The notes under the pieces are model-generated. The model was not told the DNA's origin. It did not search any database and was given only the letters and a program-made list of their open reading frames with translations. The position numbers and the translations under genes are program-made. Shown here in pieces: positions 58,726-64,000 of a stretch of 64,000 nucleotides of DNA (position 1 is its first letter; each line of letters begins with the position of its first letter). Source of the DNA: an uncultured Pelagibacteraceae bacterium (GTDB taxonomy: Bacteria > Pseudomonadota > Alphaproteobacteria > Pelagibacterales > Pelagibacteraceae); NCBI GenBank assembly GCA_902595125.1, contig CACJOY010000001.1:248001-312000 (forward strand). The letters are read 5' to 3'.

Positions 58726-59314
58726 TTGTTTCAGTTTGTTCTTTTATATATTTTGTTCCCTCCCATGGACTTTCATAGTCAAAGTTTCTATAATTTTGCT
58801 CTAACTTTACAGGCTCATTAATTACCTTTTTTTGCTCTTCGCTATATCTAACTTCAGAGTGACCAGTTAATGGAAAATCTTTCCTCAATGGGTGTCCCTC
58901 AAAACCATAATCCGTAAGGATTCTTCTTAAATCAGGATGATCTTTAAAATTTACGCCATACATGTCAAACACTTCTCTTTCCATCCAGTTTGCAGCTGGA
59001 AAGATTGAAGTTAGGGATGATATTAATTCATTTTCGTTAATGAAATATGTTAATATCAGTCTTTGATTAAATTCATGGCTTAAAAAAAGATATACAACCT
59101 TAAATCTTTGTGATTGTTCAGGATAATCAACTACAGTGATATCAATAAGCTGTCTAAACTTTGTATCTTTATTTGTTTTGATAAATAAAGTTACATCAAT
59201 TAAATCTTCCTTATCAATTTCAATATAAATTTGATTATGTTTAATTTCAGTTTTTTTTATCTTAGTAGTTAATTCTGAATTAATTTTTTTTTCTAAATCT
59301 TCTAGTTTCGTCAT
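58709..59314 (-). CDS. nuoC: NADH-quinone oxidoreductase subunit C
   Basis: NuoC is a peripheral-arm scaffold subunit. The 201 residues include [19 protein letters not shown] near residue 105, [19 protein letters not shown] near 127 and [13 protein letters not shown], the family's hallmark. The last 17 bases overlap the nuoD start. It begins one base after nuoB ends. Confidence 0.97.
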   Translation of the reverse strand: MTKLEDLEKKINSELTTKIKKTEIKHNQIYIEIDKEDLIDVTLFIKTNKDTKFRQLIDITVVDYPEQSQRFKVVYLFLSHEFNQRLILTYFINENELISSLTSIFPAANWMEREVFDMYGVNFKDHPDLRRILTDYGFEGHPLRKDFPLTGHSEVRYSEEQKKVINEPVKLEQNYRNFDYESPWEGTKYIKEQTETNDKKN

Positions 59315-59315
59315 T

Positions 59316-59831
59316 TTATCTGTTTAAAGAACCTTTGTTTCTAATTTTTTTTTGTAACTGCATTATTCCATATAATAGTGACTCTGCAGAAGGAGGGCAT
59401 CCTGGAACATAAACATCTACAGGAACTATTCGATCACATCCCCTAACTACTGAATAAGAATAATGATAATAACCACCACCATTAGCACAGCTTCCCATCG
59501 ATATTACGTATCTTGGTTCTGGCATCTGATCATAAACTTTTCTAAGAGCTGGAGCCATTTTATTTGTTAATGTACCAGCTACTATCATAACATCTGACTG
59601 TCTTGGTGATCCCCTTGGTGCAGCACCAAATCTTTCAAGATCGTATCTTGGCATTGCAGTCTGCATCATTTCAACAGCACAACAAGCAAGTCCAAAAGTC
59701 ATCCAATGAAGTGAACCTGATCTTGACCAATTAATTAAATTATCTAATGAAGTTGTAATAAAACCATTCTTACTGAAATCTTCAGCTAGTTGTTTAAACT
59801 CTTCTGGAACTTGATCTATTTTATTATTCAT
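59316..59831 (-). CDS. nuoB: NADH-quinone oxidoreductase subunit B
   Basis: NuoB carries the terminal [4Fe-4S] cluster N2 that passes electrons to quinone. The 171 residues contain the tandem Cys pair at 50-51 ([11 protein letters not shown]), Cys115 ([10 protein letters not shown]) and Cys145 (VPGCPPSAE), all four ligands. It lies 9 bases after nuoA and one base before nuoC. Confidence 0.98.
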   Translation of the reverse strand: MNNKIDQVPEEFKQLAEDFSKNGFITTSLDNLINWSRSGSLHWMTFGLACCAVEMMQTAMPRYDLERFGAAPRGSPRQSDVMIVAGTLTNKMAPALRKVYDQMPEPRYVISMGSCANGGGYYHYSYSVVRGCDRIVPVDVYVPGCPPSAESLLYGIMQLQKKIRNKGSLNR

Positions 59832-59840
59832 TTAATCTAT

Positions 59841-60209
59841 TTACTCCCAATCTAAAGCACCCTTTTTCCATTCATAAATAAAACCAACTGTTAATATAAA
59901 TAAGAAAATCATCATAGATACAAAACCTAGTATACCTATATTTCCCAATGAGATAGCCCATGGGAATAGAAATGCTATTTCAAGATCAAAAATAATAAAC
60001 AGAATTGCTACCAAGTAAAATCTCACATCGAATTCCATTCTAGAGTCTTGAAAAGGTTCAAATCCACACTCATAAGCAGATAATTTTTCTGGATCTGGAT
60101 TCTTTGGAGATAATATAAAATTGAGTAATATGAATGCACAGCTTAAGCCTAATGCAATTATTAGGAATAAAATTATTGATAAATAATCTTTTAAAAAATC
60201 CTCAAGCAT
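59841..60209 (-). CDS. nuoA: NADH-quinone oxidoreductase subunit A
   Basis: NuoA is a three-helix membrane subunit that flanks the quinone channel. The 122 residues contain [20 protein letters not shown] near residue 43, with the accessible Cys of the loop, and [20 protein letters not shown]-like sequence (here [20 protein letters not shown]). It is the first nuo gene, after a 206-base gap. Confidence 0.97.
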   Translation of the reverse strand: MLEDFLKDYLSIILFLIIALGLSCAFILLNFILSPKNPDPEKLSAYECGFEPFQDSRMEFDVRFYLVAILFIIFDLEIAFLFPWAISLGNIGILGFVSMMIFLFILTVGFIYEWKKGALDWE

Positions 60210-60395
60210 AATGTTAATAATATTAATCTTTAAATAAGAAAATTTTGAAAAGATTCATACTATAATTGTTTTTATATCAAATTAAAGTTTTAATATCTTT
60301 GTTAAGTTGGTGGTTTATATAGATATTTTTAAGCTTATTTACAGTGCAAATTGGTCACGTTTTTAATGGCTTATTACTTAACTGATTTTTAAAAT

Positions 60396-60410
60396 TGAGA
60401 ATCATTATCA
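60396..60410. promoter_or_regulatory. Fur-box-like palindrome upstream of nuoA
   Basis: TGAGAATCATTATCA (minus strand TGATAATGATTCTCA) fits the 7-1-7 Fur-type inverted repeat TGATAAT-N-ATTATCA with one mismatch pair in the right half. It lies 187 bases before nuoA and 6 bases after the tRNA-Asp 3' end. The gap to nuoA otherwise shows only AT-rich DNA with a TATAGT about 55 bases before the ATG. Iron control of complex I is inference; the site could also be a chance AT-rich palindrome. Confidence 0.4.
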
Positions 60411-60415
60411 TTAAG

Positions 60416-60492
60416 TGGCGGGAGTGAAGGGACTCGAACCCTCGACCTATCGCGTGACAGGCGATCGCTCTAACCAACTGAGCTACACCCCC
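60416..60492 (-). tRNA. tRNA-Asp (GTC anticodon)
   Basis: This is a 77-base cloverleaf on the minus strand. The acceptor GGGGGTG pairs with CACTCCC (one G-T pair), the anticodon loop CTGTCAC gives GTC, the T-loop is TTCGAGT, the discriminator is G, and CCA is encoded (60416-60418). It lies 15 bases after tRNA-Val and probably shares its transcript. Confidence 0.97.
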
Positions 60493-60507
60493 ACTTAAAA
60501 TTTATTT

Positions 60508-60583
60508 TGGTGGGCAGTAAAGGACTCGAACCTTTGACCCCCTCGGTGTAAACGAGATGCTCTACCAACTGAGCTAACCGCCC
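60508..60583 (-). tRNA. tRNA-Val (TAC anticodon)
   Basis: This is a 76-base cloverleaf on the minus strand. The acceptor GGGCGGT pairs with ACTGCCC (one G-T pair), the anticodon loop TTTACAC gives TAC, the T-loop is TTCGAGT, the discriminator is A, and CCA is encoded. It precedes tRNA-Asp and has a good promoter 19 bases upstream. Confidence 0.97.
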
Positions 60584-60601
60584 ATTACCAAAACACTGTG
60601 T

Positions 60602-60629
60602 TTTATATCTTTTAGTACCATTACGTCAA
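60602..60629 (-). promoter_or_regulatory. Strong sigma70-type promoter for tRNA-Val/tRNA-Asp
   Basis: On the minus strand TTGACG (60624-60629) and TATAAA (60602-60607) are 16 bases apart, and the -10 ends 18 bases before the tRNA-Val 5' end. Just after it a palindrome AAAACAC-A-GTGTTTT spans the likely start of transcription. Read-through could also feed the nuo operon. Confidence 0.65.
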
Positions 60630-60657
60630 GGTCTATTAGTCTAAAATATATTGATTA

Positions 60658-61491
60658 CTATCTATAAAAAATATAATTAAATACATCCTGACCATTATAC
60701 CATTCAAATTTCTTATAAGATTTAAAACTATTTTTTAAAATATTATAAGCTTCTAAATGCTCATCAAAATTTGGGTTTAGTTCAATACAAATTGATTTTA
60801 ATTCATTTAAACTTAAAGTTTTTTTCATTCCTTGTAAAACCTTTAATTCATTTCCGTCTGTATCAATTTTTATATAATTTGGTAAAATATTAAATTTACC
60901 AATGACGTCATCTAAAGAACAGCAAATTGATCCTTGTTTAAAATGAGTTTCAAAAGTATTTCCACTATCAGTAATTTTCCTATCAAAAGAATGTCCTGAA
61001 GCTCCAAAGGCAATCTTAGATAAATTTAACGTGGATATTTCAGTATTATTACTTATCGCAATTGGAAAAGCTATAATTTTGTCATTAAATTTATTGTCAG
61101 ATATATTTAGATTTAAACAAGAAAAATTTAATGACTCAGGTTCGAATGAATAAACTTTAGCTTGGTAATGAGCAGCATAAAGAGAATATGCTCCAATATT
61201 TGCCCCTATATCAACAAAACAACTATCTTTTTCAAAAGTTTCAATCCATTGAGCTACTTCAGGGTCAGCTCTGAATAAACTAAAACCTCTTGCAACTGAT
61301 GAGCCTCCAAAATTTCTTAAAGAAAATATTTTTTTTTTATCGCGTCCATAAATATTGGTCTTTAAATTTTTTATTATCCATAAGGGTAATTTGATTATTA
61401 AATTTTTTTTAAAATTCAAAATTGGATAAATATGTTGCTTGATGCTATCTGGAAGATTATTTTTAAGGAACAGATATATTTTGCTTCTCAT
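60658..61491 (-). CDS. FkbM family methyltransferase
   Basis: This SAM-dependent O-methyltransferase-type protein has 277 residues. After a Lys-rich N-terminal part come the SAM loop FVDIGANIGAYSLYAA near residue 92, the acidic motif VYSFEPESLNFSCL near 113 and YIKIDTDGNELKVLQG near 208, a complete FkbM set. The family methylates sugar hydroxyls or small molecules. It is 11 bases after the oxygenase gene and last in the right-edge cluster, which ends against tRNA-Val. Confidence 0.85.
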   Translation of the reverse strand: MRSKIYLFLKNNLPDSIKQHIYPILNFKKNLIIKLPLWIIKNLKTNIYGRDKKKIFSLRNFGGSSVARGFSLFRADPEVAQWIETFEKDSCFVDIGANIGAYSLYAAHYQAKVYSFEPESLNFSCLNLNISDNKFNDKIIAFPIAISNNTEISTLNLSKIAFGASGHSFDRKITDSGNTFETHFKQGSICCSLDDVIGKFNILPNYIKIDTDGNELKVLQGMKKTLSLNELKSICIELNPNFDEHLEAYNILKNSFKSYKKFEWYNGQDVFNYIFYR

Positions 61492-61502
61492 TTTACCTAG
61501 GA

Positions 61503-62327
61503 TTAGATTAATAATATATTGATATTAAAATTTTTTCTAACAAAATCATCATTTATAAAAAATGGCTCTACACTATGCCAGGAATTGTGGCTTTTTAAAA
61601 ACCCAAATAAACTTTTTTTCTTATATGGAAATGAACCTGAAAATTTATTTCTTTTTTTAAAATTATCAGAATCTTCGAATGATTTAATCTTATATTGGTC
61701 TGATGTAAGACAAAACTCATTAGACTGAAAAAATGTAGTTCCCATACTATTATATTCTTCATAATTCTCCGTTTCATCAGGAAAATACATTAATAAACTT
61801 AGCATTTTTTTTAGTCCATCAGTATGTGGCCAAGACTGTGACCCGTTATACATATAGGCAATTTCAAATGTAGTATAAAAATAATTATAAAATAATTTAT
61901 CTATAAAAGATTTATTGTCTTTGTATTCATATTTGTTTTTTCTAAGTAATAACTTTAAAAAATTTCTCATATCATATCGTCTTGATGAAATTATTTTAAA
62001 AAAAAGGCTATCTATTAATTTCTTTGCAAAAATAGGATCTTTAATAATTCTTGAAAAATTGTTTAAAATGGGATTTTCAATAACATGCTTTCGATATTCA
62101 TTTTGATACAATTCATTAATATATACTTTTTTGTTATGTTGTAATTCCAGATTATAAAAGTCTTTATTTGAAGTTTTTAAATTTTCATCACTAGAATTTG
62201 GTAAATTTTTTTTGATTACTTCATACTGTTGATCACTTAAAAAATTTTCTATTTCAAAAGCGTAACAATTTGAAAAGGTGTAAAATTTAATATCTAATTT
62301 TTTTTCTAAAATATTATCAAATTCCAT
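61503..62327 (-). CDS. 2-oxoglutarate/Fe(II)-dependent oxygenase
   Basis: The 274-residue protein shows the facial-triad pattern of 2OG-Fe(II) dioxygenases: His168 and Asp170 in SWPHTDG, His251 in SWHSVEPF and a likely 2OG-binding Arg264. Overall identity to any specific subfamily is not recognisable. Such enzymes hydroxylate amino acids, lipids or sugars. It lies between an FkbM methyltransferase and two SDR genes, 3 bases after the first, so it probably modifies the same glycan or metabolite. Confidence 0.75.
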   Translation of the reverse strand: MEFDNILEKKLDIKFYTFSNCYAFEIENFLSDQQYEVIKKNLPNSSDENLKTSNKDFYNLELQHNKKVYINELYQNEYRKHVIENPILNNFSRIIKDPIFAKKLIDSLFFKIISSRRYDMRNFLKLLLRKNKYEYKDNKSFIDKLFYNYFYTTFEIAYMYNGSQSWPHTDGLKKMLSLLMYFPDETENYEEYNSMGTTFFQSNEFCLTSDQYKIKSFEDSDNFKKRNKFSGSFPYKKKSLFGFLKSHNSWHSVEPFFINDDFVRKNFNINILLI

Positions 62328-62330
62328 ATA

Positions 62331-63224
62331 TTAAAAAGACTCAAACGTTTTTTTTAAAGCTAAATCAATATTTGTATATTTAAATCTACCAATTATTTTA
62401 TTTATCTTTGAATTGTTAACGATAAAATTTTTTGTGTCAAATGATCTTCTTTTATTTGTAAACTCATATTCAACTTTTTTATTTGAAATTTTGATTAATT
62501 TTTTTAAAATTTGCTTTATTGTAAAAGTTTTTCCAGATGCTACATTAAAAACATCTCCTTTTGGTTTTAAAACTTTTCTAGTTAAAAGAATAATTGACTT
62601 AACCTGATCATCTATAAATGAAAAATTTCTTTTTTCATTTCCATTGCCATACACTGTAAATTTTTTTGAAGTTTTTATTTTTTTAATAGTATCAAATACG
62701 ACTTGTCTTCTTAATCCTGGTCCGAATGTAGAAAAAATTCTCATTATTCCAATATTTAAATTAAAATTTTTAGAATAAAATTTACTAATATTTTCACAAA
62801 TTAATTTTACTACAGCGTAATAAGATACAGGATTCAAATCAAAATTTTCTTTTAATGCTTTATTATTAACTCCATAAACAACAACAGATGAAGCAAACCA
62901 TATTCTTGATTTACTTTGACTCTTTTTTGCTGCTTCTAGTAATTTAACGAAAGTCAAAAAAGAAGTTTCTAAATCATAATAAATATCTTTTTTTGATGTT
63001 TCTTGATTTGAATTTCCACTCAGATAAAAAATTAAATCAAATTTTTTTTTTAAAATACTATTAAATGATTTTTCTGAATACTTAATTTTATAATTATTTC
63101 TAAGATTTAAATTTTTATTAATTTTAGTTTGCGAATAAATAAACACTTGATGGCCTTTGCTTTGATACACTTTTGCTAATCGAGCACCAATAAATCCGTT
63201 ACCTCCAAAAATACAAATTTTCAT
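62331..63224 (-). CDS. Extended SDR (nucleotide-sugar epimerase/dehydratase)
   Basis: The 297 residues begin MKICIFGGNGFIGARLAKVY with the Rossmann motif GGNGFIG. The active-site Ser is in WFASSVVVYG near residue 112, and the Tyr/Lys pair is in SYYAVVKLICE near 137. RIFSTFGPGLRRQ and NEKRNFSFIDD follow. It belongs to the NAD-dependent epimerase/dehydratase family; the substrate is not readable. It lies 2 bases after the next SDR gene and 3 before the oxygenase. Confidence 0.82.
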   Translation of the reverse strand: MKICIFGGNGFIGARLAKVYQSKGHQVFIYSQTKINKNLNLRNNYKIKYSEKSFNSILKKKFDLIFYLSGNSNQETSKKDIYYDLETSFLTFVKLLEAAKKSQSKSRIWFASSVVVYGVNNKALKENFDLNPVSYYAVVKLICENISKFYSKNFNLNIGIMRIFSTFGPGLRRQVVFDTIKKIKTSKKFTVYGNGNEKRNFSFIDDQVKSIILLTRKVLKPKGDVFNVASGKTFTIKQILKKLIKISNKKVEYEFTNKRRSFDTKNFIVNNSKINKIIGRFKYTNIDLALKKTFESF

Positions 63225-63226
63225 AA

Positions 63227-64000
63227 TTAATAATTCTTCATAATGTTAAAGGTTTTTAATAATCCTCTTTCCAAAGAGTATTTTGGTTTCCATTTAATAA
63301 CTTTTTTTAATAAATTTATATTAGTTAAAAATTTATATGGTCCAGTTACTTTTTTATTTATTGTTCCAATATCTTTTTTAGCGTGTGAAGAAATTATATT
63401 TGTTAATTTTTTTACGGAATGAGATTTACCACTGCCAAGGTTTATTACACCTGTAAATTTTGAATTTAATAATTTAACAACTGCATCAGCAGCATCTTCT
63501 GCAAAAATAAAATCTCTAACAGGTTTATCATTCCAAACATAAGTCTTCCTCTTTTTAAATATATCCTGCATTAATGTTGGAACTAGATCTGGTCTTTTTA
63601 ATTTACTATAACCGTAAATATTACACAGTCTAACTACAATACTTGGTATTTTGTTTTTATAAAAATTTACAACTTCCTCAAGCAAATGTTTGCTAAAAAT
63701 ATAATTGTTTTCATAGGGGTTAGTTTTATCTTTCTCATTTTTTTTTTTATTTGGATTTGTGTTTTGATATAAAAGAATAGTCGTAAAACATATAAATTTT
63801 TTTATCTTTTTTTTTTTTAAATATTCCATTATTTTTATCATTGGTTCAAAATTGTATTTAATTCCAATATTTATATTTTTGTTTATTATGTGATGATTTG
63901 AGCTTCCAATTAAAAATATTACTTTATCAAACTTAATTTTATCTAATTTTTTTAGATTATTAAGATTTGAAATCTGAATATGTTTATTTTTGACACTATT
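63227..64000 (-). CDS. Extended SDR, 5' end beyond window edge
   Basis: The frame is open through base 64000. My reading upstream of the first internal Met (63841) gives FDKVIFLIGSSNHH and NINIGIKYNFEPMIKIMEYL, the normal second half of the Rossmann fold. The gene therefore continues past the edge and its GxxGxxG motif is not visible. The visible 257 codons hold the Tyr/Lys pair in NNYIFSKHLLEEV, VRLCNIYGYSKL and VRDFIFAEDAADAV, and end normally. It resembles UDP-glucose 4-epimerase or dTDP-glucose dehydratase types. It abuts the next SDR gene after 2 bases. Confidence 0.82.
   Translation of the reverse strand, partial: NSVKNKHIQISNLNNLKKLDKIKFDKVIFLIGSSNHHIINKNINIGIKYNFEPMIKIMEYLKKKKIKKFICFTTILLYQNTNPNKKKNEKDKTNPYENNYIFSKHLLEEVVNFYKNKIPSIVVRLCNIYGYSKLKRPDLVPTLMQDIFKKRKTYVWNDKPVRDFIFAEDAADAVVKLLNSKFTGVINLGSGKSHSVKKLTNIISSHAKKDIGTINKKVTGPYKFLTNINLLKKVIKWKPKYSLERGLLKTFNIMKNY

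Noticed and set aside
60585-60605. Palindrome AAAACAC/GTGTTTT as a terminator
   Set aside because: Its loop is too short for a stable hairpin and it lies at the tRNA-Val transcription start, not after a gene.

Overview
The window reads as chromosome of a very AT-rich, tightly packed alphaproteobacterium, most likely of the SAR11 clade (Pelagibacterales). Evidence: A/T-biased codons and Lys/Asn/Ile-rich proteins, genes that overlap by 1-8 bases or sit a few bases apart, one tuf gene next to secE and none in the str operon, the short PurL with separate PurS and PurQ, bolA-grxD behind purL, and a 14-gene nuo operon ending in birA. This assignment is inference from gene content; no 16S gene is present.

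1-23.1 kb (minus strand): the whole transcription/translation block in one direction: tRNA-Tyr, tRNA-Gly, tuf, tRNA-Trp, secE, nusG, rplK, rplA, rplJ, rplL, rpoB, rpoC, then rpsL, rpsG, fusA, then the S10 and spc ribosomal protein genes from rpsJ to rplF, which runs off the left edge. The L11-rpoBC, str, S10 and spc operons are joined head to tail.

23.2-31.3 kb: rlmB and tRNA-Thr (plus strand), then a surface-polysaccharide island: UDP-glucose 6-dehydrogenase, a UDP-xylose-synthase-like SDR, a Gfo/Idh/MocA oxidoreductase, a sugar C-methyltransferase, a DUF4422-like protein, glucose-1-phosphate cytidylyltransferase and a polytopic membrane protein. It ends at nadK, which follows tRNA-Leu(UAA) by three bases.

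32.1-35.4 kb: the strangest stretch. The intact tRNA-Leu(UAA) is followed by a deleted copy of its gene about 1.6 kb away and a decayed half copy another 1.6 kb away. Between them lie exported or membrane proteins of unknown function, including one with an HExxHxxG zinc-peptidase motif, plus repeated signal-peptide starts and a decayed gene tail. I read this as repeated duplication or integration at a tRNA gene.

35.4-46.4 kb: a DUF985 cupin, an AsmA-like protein, an FkbM-like methyltransferase, a gamma-glutamylcyclotransferase-like protein and a CinA-domain protein (minus strand). Then, on the plus strand, sfsA, map, purB, purC, purS, purQ, purL, bolA and grxD form one coupled chain. It converges on birA with shared stop-codon bases.

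46.4-60.6 kb (minus strand): nuoABCDEFGHIJKLMN-birA, encoding respiratory complex I, with a Fur-box-like palindrome upstream, preceded by tRNA-Val and tRNA-Asp under a good sigma70-type promoter.

60.7-64 kb (minus strand): a second surface-glycan or small-molecule modification cluster: FkbM methyltransferase, 2OG-Fe(II) oxygenase and two SDR sugar epimerase/dehydratases, the last cut by the right edge. No CRISPR array, insertion sequence or replication origin was seen.
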